Assembly: GCF_000002875.2 (NCBI RefSeq)
Contig: NC_009412.2
Span: 253,001 to 317,000, forward strand
Length of the DNA: 64,000 bases
From: Leishmania infantum JPCM5
Taxonomy: Eukaryota; Euglenozoa; Kinetoplastea; Trypanosomatida; Trypanosomatidae
Direction of reading: 5' to 3'
Below, in pieces: positions 9,570 through 19,886 of this stretch (its first letter is position 1; every line of letters begins with the position of its first letter). The notes beneath the pieces were generated by a model. The model worked only from the letters and a program-made list of their open reading frames with translations, did no database searches and was not told the origin of the DNA. Position numbers and translations under genes: made by a program.

Positions 9570-11998
9570 CGTTGTGCGCGCCTCTCTCGCGGGGTCCTTT
9601 CTCAGTCGCGTCTGTACCAGTCGGGCTGTGTTTCCTCTGATGTCGTGTGGCATGGTGAAAGAGACGAAATAGGCGCACAAGGACAGGATTAGATGGGATG
9701 CGCACAGTACACCTTACATGCGTACATCGCAGGAAGCGCACGAGTGTATCGCGCTGCGTGCACGCCTGGGTGCTTGTGCGTGGTGTGAACAGCAGGAGCT
9801 GATGGCCGCTCCGTACGCAGCCGCGCACAAAGACGCGGCCTCCACGGCGGTAACGGAAAGAGGAAGGCGCTCGCAGGAAGGAGGCGACGCTGGAGGACTG
9901 CATCCGCGCCATCTGGGCGTATACGTAACCCGGTACTTTCTTTCCGTATGAGGCCTTCCGGCCACCCGACAAGAAAAGAATCGCCACCGCTACCACGCTT
10001 GCTACATGTACTTCCCACGCCTGGAGAGCTACGCCGCGACTCCTCGACCTCTTCCCTCCTCTCCTCGGGTCCACTGTCGCGGCCCAAGAGACACCGTCAG
10101 GGAGGGTGGTGGTGACTTGCTTTGATGATATTCCCTTTCTGTTGGATTTTGTTAATGAGGAGAAGGTAGAAACACACAAGAACACACACCCATACAGAGA
10201 GACACAGACAGGCACACACACACACGCACACATGGGGCAAATAAAGAAGGGAAGGGGAAAGGGGTCGTACATTGGGGGTTTGTCGACATCGTCGACAGAA
10301 GACAAGGAAAGGCAAAACTGGAAAGGCACACTCCAGCACGACCACACACACACAAACACCATCACGCACACTCACAGGCATGGAGAAAAAGATAGGGCTC
10401 CTTGCAATCGGCATCATCGCCATGATCGCGCATACGCCCCCACACGATCACGCACAGACACGGGCACGAAACGAAAACGAAAAATGTAGAACAGAGAACA
10501 AAGAAAAAGGAACATGAGTCACACGCCACCCTCACATACGCAGGCGCGACCGTCGCCACACCATTCACAGTATCATCTACCCTTTACCCCTCACCTACTT
10601 CCACACCTCATCCATCAGTGCAGAGTATCACAGACACACTCGGCAAGGGGCATAGAAGAGTATAAAACAGGCGCAATCGAAGACGACACCAACGCGCCTC
10701 AGCCACCCTCACTTGAGTTACGTTATTCGTTGCTCTTGCACGCGCGTACTTGTTTTTGCTCCCTTGTACGCTATAACATTCCGCTCATCTCCACATACAT
10801 ACACTGCCTCCTCCCGCTTCTTTCTGCGCTTTCCGATCCTTGTGTGCCTCCTAGTTGATTTTTGTTTCGCCTTCAGGGCAGAAGAGAGAGACACCAGAGA
10901 TGCGCGCCTCGGCAGGGCCCACGCGTGGGAGGAGAGAGAGGTAGGAAGACGGTCAGAGCAAGAGAGTGAAGAAGAGCTGGACAAGGATCTATCGGTGGGC
11001 GAGAGCAAAAAAAAAGGAGGTTCCTTGCACCTGATTCGATTCTCTGCGCGCATGAGTGTAAGTGGGTGTGTGGGTGTTGCGCTGGTTTTGCGTTGCCCAT
11101 AGCATAGAAGGGGCACGCGTCTCCACACACGCACACCCGTACAGACCCACGCGCGCAGATAAGCCGAGAACACACAAGAGTCCCTTCTCAGACCCACCCT
11201 CGCAACGATGGCCCCACGATGACGTATGTGATGGAAAGGAGAGCCACGGAGAGGGAGAGAACAAAAGAGGAGAGATCCATTCTGGATGCAGAGGGTGCCG
11301 CGAAGACGAGCAGTAAACATGAGTGTGGGCCCGCAATAGTAGAAAAGAAGAGGGGGATATGGTTGCCGCTCCTTGGGGTGACATACATCCGCGTTGATAT
11401 CATCCGGCATGCTAGGCGCTGCCTGGCATACGCATACACAGAGAGAAACACTAACGCGCGCCCATACACTTTCTCGCGCCGTATATCGCATCACCAAGCA
11501 TGTCTAATACAACATCGACAGGTGCAAGAACGCAACGAACGAGCGACATGCAGGCACGGACGCACAGGGTAAAAGAAGAGAGGCGCCCCGCAGACCAAAG
11601 GGAAAAATAGATCGACAGAGGCCGAGGAGACGAACAACAAGCGAACGACGACGGCAACAAGAGCAGCAGCAACGAGAAGGAAAGTATGAAGCGCGCGCGG
11701 AGAGAGAGAGAGAGAGGAGGGGGTGGGGAGCACGAAACACAGAGACGCGCCAACGTGCACCAGTCAAGCCTCAACACGCACGCAAAAAGGAAAAAGCAAA
11801 GCGGCGCAGCCAGTCGATGAAACGGAAGAGGGGAGACATATGAACCCCCCAACACGCACACACACACACGGCGCTGCGCCTTCCTTTCTTCTTCCTTCTT
11901 GTTTGTTTTTGCTTATCGCGCCTTTTCAGCTGCACGCCGGTGCAATCCGAAAACGGCGCCCCTCCTCCTCCTCTCCCATTCTTCTCGCATACGTCTCG
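9570..11998. other. Intergenic spacer, 2.4 kb
   Basis: No supported gene. It holds the YAR1-like gene's leader and the PP1 gene's long 3' UTR. It is rich in CA/AC runs (10170-10240, 10340-10385) and in GAGA/AGAG runs (11695-11720). An 897-base minus-strand open frame at 9475-10371 is Cys/Val/Ser-rich low complexity and overlaps the ankyrin gene, so I do not call it. Confidence 0.5.
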
Positions 11999-12904
11999 TT
12001 ACGAGTAGAACTTCGGTTTCTTCACAGACGGCTTAAGGATCTGGAAGGAGCACATGAGCTCGTTGTCCACGGTCATCACGGCGCCGCTGTTATCGAACTC
12101 ATTACAGTAGTTAGGGGCAGAGAAGATGGTGATGAGCTTGCGCTTCGCGAAAAACTGGTACCCATCCTCTACGACTTGGTGCGCGCGGCAAATCAGCTCA
12201 AACTGGTGCTTATTCAAGAACTTCTCTACAATATCCTGACCGAAAGTGAAGGACACGCCACGGTCGTTCTCGCCCCACCCCGAGAGACCTTCCTCCGGGT
12301 CTGACCACAGCAAGTCGCAGATCAGACCAGTGTCCGCCACATCGCACGGGCGTGTGATCTTCTTGATCTGGTCCATCGTCTGCAGCTCCGGCGAAAGGCC
12401 ACCATGGCAGCAGAAGATCTTGTCATCGATAATACACGCCACAGGAAGGCAGTTGAACGTATCTGTGAACGCCTTCCAGAGACGAATGTTGTAGCGGCGC
12501 TTGCACTCGTCGAAGAAGCCGTAGATGCGATTGATGCTGGCGCACTCGTGGTTACCTCGAAGGATGAAGAAGTTCTCGGGAAACTTCACCTTGAAGGCGA
12601 AGACCAGGCAGATGGTCTCGAGACCCTGCTTTCCGCGGTCCACGTAGTCGCCGAGGAAGAGGTAGTTCGCTGTCGGCGGGAAGCCGCCGTTCTCGAAGAG
12701 ACGGATAAGGTCGTAGTACTGGCCGTGAATATCGCCGCAGATCTTGATGGGCGCCTCCAGCTCTAGCAGAGGCGGCTGCGAGAGAAGAATCTCGCGCGTG
12801 CGTATCGCCAGCTGCTTCACGTCATTCTCGGCTAACTGCACCTGCTTGCCCGGCTTCGCGCCACGCACCTCGAGCAGCTGCTCGATAATGGAGTCGACGC
12901 TCAT
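11999..12904 (-). CDS. Ser/Thr protein phosphatase PP1 catalytic subunit
   Basis: A 301-aa protein that matches PP1 over its whole length. All PPP-family metal and phosphate motifs are present in order: [36 protein letters not shown] and the [11 protein letters not shown] loop (the beta12-beta13 toxin- and inhibitor-sensitive loop). The size is typical, with only a short C-terminal tail ([11 protein letters not shown]). PP1 dephosphorylates Ser/Thr on many targets, chosen by RVxF-bearing regulatory subunits. The ATG at 12904 ([15 protein letters not shown]) is the family start. The frame stays open 225 bases further upstream, but that extension is not PP1-like. Trypanosomatids carry several PP1 paralogues; which one this is cannot be decided from the window. 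Confidence 0.96.
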   Translation of the reverse strand: MSVDSIIEQLLEVRGAKPGKQVQLAENDVKQLAIRTREILLSQPPLLELEAPIKICGDIHGQYYDLIRLFENGGFPPTANYLFLGDYVDRGKQGLETICLVFAFKVKFPENFFILRGNHECASINRIYGFFDECKRRYNIRLWKAFTDTFNCLPVACIIDDKIFCCHGGLSPELQTMDQIKKITRPCDVADTGLICDLLWSDPEEGLSGWGENDRGVSFTFGQDIVEKFLNKHQFELICRAHQVVEDGYQFFAKRKLITIFSAPNYCNEFDNSGAVMTVDNELMCSFQILKPSVKKPKFYS

Positions 12905-13040
12905 ATCTGCTGCGCTCTGTTGTTCTTTTTCCCTTCGCTGCAGCGGCACCTCGACTTCCTCAACGGGCTTGGCGGGCTTCGCTCTGCGTCGCTCTCCTCT
13001 AAAGCGTGCAACTATGCTGCTGCTCGGGAAATCGACGTTT

Positions 13041-13068
13041 CTGCGGAGGTGAGAAAAGGAAAAGAAAG
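13041..13068 (-). promoter_or_regulatory. Putative trans-splicing signal of the PP1 gene
   Basis: On the minus strand this is a pyrimidine tract (plus-strand purines at 13045-13068) followed by an AG dinucleotide (plus-strand CT at 13041-13042), about 140 bases upstream of the PP1 start. Trypanosomatid spliced-leader addition uses this layout. Mapping spliced-leader reads would settle the site. Confidence 0.4.
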
Positions 13069-13386
13069 CGGTGTTGAAGTCGCCTAGCTGGCCTTTACTA
13101 ACCGAAACAAACTGAAAAAGCCAACACACGCGCTGCTGACGCCGTCGGGCGGGTCAATGATGATGGTAGAGGGGAGGAAGAAATGGGAAATTGTATGTTG
13201 TGATGGTGCGGCTGTCACGCAGGCCAGAGAGGAGCAGCTTTACAAACAACACGGGAAGATCAAAAGTAGACAAAACAAAACGGTGAATCACATGCACTTG
13301 TTCATGTGTGCGTGTGTGTGTTTCGTTTTCTCACACAGCGACACTTCACCGATCACGTAAGTTCGTGCCTTCGGCCAGTGTGCTTT

Positions 13387-13412
13387 TGTGTGTGTGTGTG
13401 TGTGTGTGTGTG
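13387..13412. repeat. (TG)13 microsatellite
   Basis: Uninterrupted TG run of 26 bases in the spacer between the BTB gene and PP1. Confidence 0.95.
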
Positions 13413-15131
13413 CCTGCTGCTGTAGGGCTGTGCGCCAGGCTCAGCGCGAAAACTGCTTTATTCGCTGCGCAATAAGATACACAGAACAGGAGAGAAGGCA
13501 CCCTCAAGAACAACGGTGAGAACCCACAAAATAAGAAGAATGAGGAGCCCCTCCACGACACGGACAACAACAACACGTGCACGTCAGCTCAACGTAGAAT
13601 GGTGGGCCACTTCTCCGCGTGATTCGCTTCCTTGTTGCGGTTGCGGATGCGTTCGGTATGCTTGCTCTCCCTTCGAAGTCTATATTCGCCGCCGCGGAGA
13701 GGCACAGAAGAGGGAACAGCCAAGCAACCAACGGAAGAACGGAAAGGCGCTACCACGTCAGCAACGCGACAAAACACGTACCGTAGACACACACACACGC
13801 AAGGGGGAAGTCGTAGGGAGGCGGCAAGACGGCAACGGGAAAGCAAAACAAGGACAGTGGCAATCACGAACGCATGCGCATAGCACACACGAATACGTAG
13901 AGGCACTTCCTGCGGAAGAGGTGTATAAATCGAGAAGAGAGGCTGCGTGTGTATCGGTGTGTATGCTGTGCAGGGTTGCTATGAGGGGGCTTATGTGTAA
14001 CCCGTGAAAACGAAAAGGGGGGAGAAGAGTCGAGAAAGAGAAAGACCGCGTAGCACGGCGCAGGCAAAAGGCGGGTTGATATATGCGTGCTTTTTTGTTT
14101 CTAAAAGTGGTTATATCAGCGGAAGTTCGTTGTGGGGAGGGGGCGGTGGCGGGTTCAGTAAGAGAGCGAAAGTGGGAGAAGGAACAAAGAAAAGGAAACC
14201 GCAGCAGTGATCACGAATAGACCTGCTCTGCGCAGGCGATGCCACAAGGAGAGTTGCACGTATGTGCGCGTGTGTGTAACCCGATGCATTGTGTCGAAGC
14301 GAGAGACCAGGAAGACGTGGAAGGCAGGGAGTGGGAGTAGTTTCTTTCATGCTGGAGACAGAAAAGTGACGGCGGCGGAGAGGAGACACGTCGCACTGGG
14401 CGAGTGGCACACATACACGCACATACGGAGAGAGGGCCACCAGCAGCCCGCATCACGTTGATCCTACCCTCCACGTGGTGGACGAGAACGAGCCGCTCCT
14501 TTTTCTTCCCATGGTTGCCTGGGCAAGCAGTACTTTCGTCCGCCTAGAGCACATGTAAATGGAGAGTGAGAGCGCGAACGCGGGAAGCTACGACGTCTCC
14601 CTTCTTTTTTTTTGCCTCACCGCTTTAGCTCGCACAGACACACAGGCAGGCAGAGACAGAGAGAAATACGACTAGGCTGTCGCTTGCGAGAGTCGATTAC
14701 GCAAAAGGGTCATGTAATCACGGCAGTCCCTCGAGACGGCGAGGGAAATACACGCCTACGTGTACGTCTTCGGGCACGCGTGTGGGGGGAGGTGTGTGAA
14801 GTATCTGTGTGTGTATGCGTCTGTCTGGCACTCAAGGGAACGTCGAAGTGAAAACATAGATGAAGACAGCAACGAAGAACGTTCGAAAAGAAAAAGAGGG
14901 AAAAGGCATGTGAATGGGGAAGAGGGGAGACAGCACATACAACAGCAGAACCGACTCCAGAACTGAGGGAAGGATAGGAAAAGAACGGCGGGCCATGTAC
15001 ACCTGTGCGCCGTCTCTCAGAACGCTGTCGCTTGTTCTCCCTCTTTTGGATGCGCATCCTCTTGCCTCTCCAGTGCCACGGCCTTTCTCTTCTAAAACCC
15101 ACACCACTCACCCACATCGCTTTCGCTCGGC

Positions 15132-16559
15132 CTAGTCCTCGTTCTCCATCCCGACAGCATCGGCGCTGACAGAGGTTGTCTTGAGGATCGACACGGCAGA
15201 GGCGCCTTGCATGCTCACCGCAAACTGCAGTGGAGGCACAGGGGCGGGCCAACGCGCGCGGCACACCTCGCGATCGCCCTTGAAAAATGTCACGATGGCG
15301 CCGACAGTCGCGTCTGGGTCTTCGGGGTCGAGGACAACAGGGGCGAAGGGGAGCAACGGCGACGCCGGTGCCACTCCCGGAGCTGACGCGGGGGCTGCCG
15401 AGGGGCCGCTGGTGGGTGTGGTCGCCGTGCCCGTGCCCGCCGTGCCTCCTCCAGAGCCGCCCAGAGTCTGCGGGGATGGCAGCGTGGTCGGGTTCGCGGG
15501 GGTTGTCATCGGGGAGCTGCTACTCTGCTGCAGAGGGCGGTTGTTAGCCACGTCCATCGCTGAGGACCCAGGCTGGAAGGCTGGGGACGTGATCGGCGGT
15601 TCTGCGCCGCTGCTGGCGTTCGCCATCGCCACGCTCGCGTCGATAACCAGTGGCAAAGGGCGGCTCGGCACCACGCTGCTGCTGCCGAGCGCGGTGGTGC
15701 TCGAGACGTTTGCTGGCAACGGTGTCGACGAGAGAGTCAGCGCAGGCTGCAGCGGCGGCGGCAGGTGCTCCATGGTCTTGGCACCGGACGGTGGCTCCAG
15801 CGGCACGCCAGGCTGGGCGAACTCCACGCGGACAGTGATCTCGTCCTGGCTCTTGTACAAAACGCCCTGCTCATAGAGCGCATCCGCGGACCAGTAGCGC
15901 ACCAGTTCCCCTGTGTTGCAGTAGCACACAGTGTTTTTCTGACGGCGAATCTGCATGTCGTGCTGAATCTCCTTAAAGGCAACGACGCCGATGGAAACGA
16001 GCTCGCACTTGTCGATGCGGAAGACGATTGTGTGGGCAAGGCCGGTGGAAAGGGGCTCTGTGCCACACAAGTCGAGTATGTCCGACGTCGAGAACTCCAC
16101 ACCGTCGTCGCGGATGCCAGGGCCCGGTGTAAAGCGCCACATCGACGGCGGGTCAAGACCGATCTCGCGCTTCAGCGACTCCAGCTGATACAGCTCTGCA
16201 TCTTCGGCCACGACGACAAGGTCGTCGGCCTTGTTCGGCAGCCCGTAGCCACGCAGGTAGTTGAGGATATGCACGAAATTCTCAGGGTCGCGGTCGAGAA
16301 ACGGGTGCCCCTGCAAATCACGTGGGAACTCCTGGAAGTTGTTCTCTGCCCACTGCGCCAGCAGTGATGGCGAAGAGCACAGCGTGGACTGCAGCGTAGT
16401 TATTTTCGTGCCGCCTACGTTAAGAACTACAACGCGGTCCAGCGGCGTCGCGGCGGCGTCTTTGGCTTCCAAGGCGCACCGAGTCGTGTCGCGCATGGCC
16501 GCCTCGTCCACCGGCGCGCCAGAATCCTCGCGCGGCCGCTTACCGTTGGTGACCGGCAT
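15132..16559 (-). CDS. BTB/POZ (KCTD-type T1) domain protein
   Basis: A 475-aa protein. Residues 43-134 form a K+-channel-tetramerisation-type BTB domain: VVVLNVGGTKITTLQSTL at the start, then FLDRDPENFVHILNYLRG and ELYQLESLKREI. These are the signature positions of KCTD proteins, which oligomerise and often act as CUL3 ubiquitin-ligase adaptors. After the BTB comes a beta-rich region (about 140-255) with CYCNTGELVRYW, then a long Ala/Pro/Ser/Thr/Gly linker (about 265-405) and a short structured C-terminus. There is no membrane segment, so it is not an ion channel. The start at 16559 (MPVTNGKRPRED) leads directly into the domain. Partners cannot be read from the sequence. Confidence 0.9.
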   Translation of the reverse strand: MPVTNGKRPREDSGAPVDEAAMRDTTRCALEAKDAAATPLDRVVVLNVGGTKITTLQSTLCSSPSLLAQWAENNFQEFPRDLQGHPFLDRDPENFVHILNYLRGYGLPNKADDLVVVAEDAELYQLESLKREIGLDPPSMWRFTPGPGIRDDGVEFSTSDILDLCGTEPLSTGLAHTIVFRIDKCELVSIGVVAFKEIQHDMQIRRQKNTVCYCNTGELVRYWSADALYEQGVLYKSQDEITVRVEFAQPGVPLEPPSGAKTMEHLPPPLQPALTLSSTPLPANVSSTTALGSSSVVPSRPLPLVIDASVAMANASSGAEPPITSPAFQPGSSAMDVANNRPLQQSSSSPMTTPANPTTLPSPQTLGGSGGGTAGTGTATTPTSGPSAAPASAPGVAPASPLLPFAPVVLDPEDPDATVGAIVTFFKGDREVCRARWPAPVPPLQFAVSMQGASAVSILKTTSVSADAVGMENED

Positions 16560-17945
16560 TGCCTACGCCGATGGGAGAACCAGCGAAAGACGATGTGGGG
16601 GTACAAAATTGGGAGGGGGGCCTTGTGGCAGAAATCAAAGCCCTTCAGAGAGTCTAAAGAGTGAATAATAGGGAGGAAAGAGAGACGAAAAGAAAAGGCA
16701 GTGGGTGATGGGAAGGGGGGGCTGTACAGGTGTGTCGGGAGAGCCGACGCGTCCCACCTCCGTACGCGATCACGTAAGAGAGTGTCGGAAGGACAAGCGA
16801 GCGACAACTGAGAATAATAAAAAAGAGGAGAGTCCCGAATGGGACGACACACACACGCGGCGGCAGCGGCGGCGGCGTGGCAACGGAGAGCGTGACTGTG
16901 AGCACGAAAGCAACGAAAAAAAAAAGGAGATGGAGGTAGTGTGGAGGGCGCGCTGTGCCCGGTCAGCGCTGGGGGGCAACAGAAATAGAAACGCCCACCA
17001 AAATGGAAGGGGGTGGGTGGCCCAGATAACGTCACGGTCAATGGCGACGTGAAGGCCTTCAGTGGGGGAGGAACGTTGAGAAAGACAGGGGTGTGAATGG
17101 TGTTCGAAACAGCGAGTGTATCTAAACCTCTTCGACGCAGAACATCTGCATGTGAAAGGGTGCGAAGGGAAACAATAAGGGTAGTGCGCATATACGTTTT
17201 TTTTTTCGCGTATGAGGATGTACGTGTGAGATAGCATAGGAGATCGTGTCATAGCGATGTGAGGTGCGCCCGGTATCACACAAACACAGGCAGAGAAGGA
17301 GGGAGAGATGGGCGAAGAGAAGCAAAGGAAAAAAGAGGGCGACAACGAGAGGCATTGCACACACTCGGCGTTGGCGCATCGCACAGAAGGTAACAGAAAA
17401 ACGCGGGCAGGTTCTACGACATCGGCACGCGAGTATGCCTGAAGGAGGAGCGAAGAACAGGAGGTGACGGTGCTACAAAAGAAAACGAGGACCGCTTCGA
17501 CGGCAAGGGCCAGGCACACCCACACAGGGGAGTAATCCTCGCAGTCCTTATGAACCTAGCATGGACACTGGTACCAAAAATGCACACCTGCGTTCGCCTA
17601 CTGTACGTATACTCGTCTTTTGTCTTGCAGCAGCACCAGCAGCAGCGGTGGCCTCAACAACAAGAGGTGCAAAAAGAGCGCGCATGCATTCTCGCACTGA
17701 TGAACAACAAAAAAGTCAAAAAGCCCTCACACAAACACACAGGTGGAGCAAGAGAGAGGATACATCAGCCCTCGTGTCGGCATATCATCGGACTCTGGGG
17801 AGCGGCGGAGGCCACGGTAGACGAAGGAAGAGGCATAAAGCTGAGGGAGCGTTGGGGTCAGTCGGTAAGAAGGCTTCGTCAGAATGGCCTCTGCCCCTCT
17901 CCTCATCCTCGCACGCATACACCCCACTCCGCTCCTGCACCGGCC
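16560..17945. other. Intergenic spacer, 1.4 kb
   Basis: No supported gene. It contains the BTB gene's 5' leader and the OB-fold gene's 3' UTR. A short GGC/CAGCAG-type repeat patch lies at 16858-16880 and CAGCAGCA-rich sequence at 17627-17648. Confidence 0.5.
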
Positions 17946-18698
17946 TCACATCCCATCCACTAGCTCCAAGCACTCCGCATCGTCTTCGTCATCTACCTCG
18001 AAGGCAGCTGATGCAGTAGTGTTCTCTGTGCGTACTCTCTTCTCCGCCGGGACGCTATCGTGACGCTGTCCATCAAGGGTGCGCTGGGCTGAAAGAACTG
18101 CGCCCACAGAAGCATGCGGCTCCATGTAGCTGTCGCCAGCGCCATCGAAGTCGTTGAACGTGTCTACGGCGTCGCATCCTCTTTGGCGACCGGTAAGGGG
18201 ATCCGAGTGCCACGTGTCTGAGCGAGCGGAGTCATCATTATGGGGCACGGAGCCGCGAACAAGGAGGTTGCACGCCGGCGCGGGTCGCGTCCCTGCCGCC
18301 GCGGCGCTCCTCGACGCCGTAGCACCAGCAGCGGCACTCGTCGCTTTATCAGGCAGCAAGAGACCGGCAAGGTTCTGTAAGCACGCAATCAGCATCGGCG
18401 GCACCTTGGAAGAGATGACCAGGACTGTGATGTCCGTGAAGAACAGAAGCGCATCGGTGGTCAATACATCGGGGTAGCGGTTGGTGATGTCCCCGTGCAG
18501 AGCACAGTAACAGGAGCCGCTGCCGTCACGCAGGAGCACCGTGGAGTCAGCGGCGCTCTCTGTCACTAGGCGCGTCATGAGTCCACCGCAGCACGCCACC
18601 TTGGCCGACCGTGAGTACTTGCTGTTGATCTCGGAGAGGTGCGTTAGCACGACGCCCTTTTCCCTTGCGAGCGACTCGAGAACTGTTTCTGGATCCAT
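17946..18698 (-). CDS. Small OB-fold protein, possibly HROB-like
   Basis: A 250-aa protein. Residues about 29-115 look like a single OB fold: SAKVACCGGLMTRLV, a DSTVLLRDGSGSCYCALHGD core, then DALLFFTDITVLVISS and a closing helix. The rest is low-complexity Ala/Ser with a very acidic C-terminus (FEVDDEDDAECLELVDGM). The strand pattern (a D-G/P-T/S-G turn followed by a one-residue His position, then a long loading strand) resembles the C-terminal OB domain of HROB, the factor that recruits the MCM8-MCM9 helicase in homologous recombination. This is pattern recognition, not a search result. Generic single-strand-DNA-binding OB proteins are the main alternative. The ATG at 18698 is preferred; the upstream extension (to 18962) is hydrophobic, Arg-rich leader sequence. 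Confidence 0.75.
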   Translation of the reverse strand: MDPETVLESLAREKGVVLTHLSEINSKYSRSAKVACCGGLMTRLVTESAADSTVLLRDGSGSCYCALHGDITNRYPDVLTTDALLFFTDITVLVISSKVPPMLIACLQNLAGLLLPDKATSAAAGATASRSAAAAGTRPAPACNLLVRGSVPHNDDSARSDTWHSDPLTGRQRGCDAVDTFNDFDGAGDSYMEPHASVGAVLSAQRTLDGQRHDSVPAEKRVRTENTTASAAFEVDDEDDAECLELVDGM

Positions 18699-19886
18699 GG
18701 CACCGCTGCAGCTGAAACGACGGACGCCAAGTGTAGAAGAGAGAAAGAAGGAGAAAAACGGGGTTACAGTGCAAGCGCGGCAGGGGCGGAGGCTCCTACA
18801 GTCGATCCTGCGATCCCGTGAAGAGAGGATGGAGACGACGATATGCACGGGCGACTGACGCTTCACGTGGAAGGAGGTCGAAGTGGCTCGGATGAAGAGG
18901 AGTTGAGCAAACATGGAAAGAAAAGGTGGCGGAGCAAGGCCCCTGCGTGAAGTCAACCCCATCAGGCATCATAATCGAGAAACAAGGAGACGCTTCGAAT
19001 CAGTGTTTCGCAGGTATACCGCGTCGCATCGTGAAGATGCGCGGTTCCGGTGCACACCGCAGAGAGCGCGTATGACGTGTCCCAGTGCGATGCCGACGTG
19101 CAGGCAACCCTCACTTGAGTGGATTTGCGAGGTAAGATGGCGGCACCACATGGGATCCCCCTTCAAGGAAAGTGATACAGTCCGGTGTGTCGGGGAGGGA
19201 GGCGGGCGCGCGCTTGCCCTGGAGAGGGTGTCTATAAGTTTGGCCAGCGACTTTCTTTCGTACGCAGTGAGAAACGGTGAACATGAAAAAATGGGCCGAC
19301 AAAAAAAGGGGGGAAAAACGCAACGGAGAAACCAAAAAAGGGGGAGAGAGAACAAAGCGCGTCGAGGGCCCCCCCGAAGAACGCTAACAAACACGCGTGA
19401 GTGCACGCGGGGATGAGAGAGGAAGGCACACGCAGCACTGTGCACCCCTTCCCCACGCCGCCCCACGCCGACTCCATCCCGGCAGTCACTGCCACCGTTG
19501 CGCGCTATTGGTGCCGTCGCTGTGAGCAAAGACAGAAAAGGGAAAAGTGCATAGCGCGCCGAACGAGGGAAGGGGTGGGGAGAGACGATCGGGGCGGTTG
19601 GCGGGACATCTGATGCGGAGAAGTGGGCTGCAGGATAGGCAACAAGAACAAAGCAGAAAGAACCGTCTTATCCGTGCATTCACCCCTACCGCTGCTCCTC
19701 TACCTACCCACCCCTCCACCGCAGTCATGATCACTCTCGCTAGGCGTCACTCCGCCTCAAAAGCAACCCAATCACCGCATGCATTGTGCAATGAGGAGCT
19801 CAGCGTAGCGCACTAAACACTGATACTCATGCGCGTCGAGCTCGTACGTTCTGTTTTCCCCCTTAGAGCTCCCATTACCATCATTC
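18699..19886. other. Intergenic spacer, 1.2 kb
   Basis: No supported gene. Purine-rich plus-strand tracts at about 18737-18760 and 19285-19350 (GAAAAAACG and AAAAAAGGGGG types) suit splice or polyadenylation signals on the minus strand. Overlapping open frames at 18913-19529 are Arg- or Cys-rich with no domain. Confidence 0.5.

Larger units (their letters stand above)
12905..15131. other. Intergenic spacer, 2.2 kb
   Basis: No supported gene. It spans the PP1 5' leader and the 3' UTR of the BTB gene. The plus strand is purine-rich (for example 13045-13068, 14000-14045, 14850-14935), with a TG microsatellite at 13387-13412. Open frames are basic or Cys-rich low complexity. Confidence 0.5.

Noticed and set aside
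9475..10371. 897-base minus-strand open frame
   Set aside because: Its translation is Cys/Val/Ser-rich low complexity driven by CA/TG repeats, overlaps the ankyrin gene in another frame and has no domain.
10718..11497. 780-base minus-strand open frame in the PP1-YAR1 spacer
   Set aside because: Correct strand, but Cys/Ser/Arg-rich with no conserved motif; it overlaps many equally long frames typical of this spacer.
16427..17191. 765-base minus-strand open frame overlapping the BTB gene start
   Set aside because: Out-of-frame shadow continuing into the spacer; no domain.
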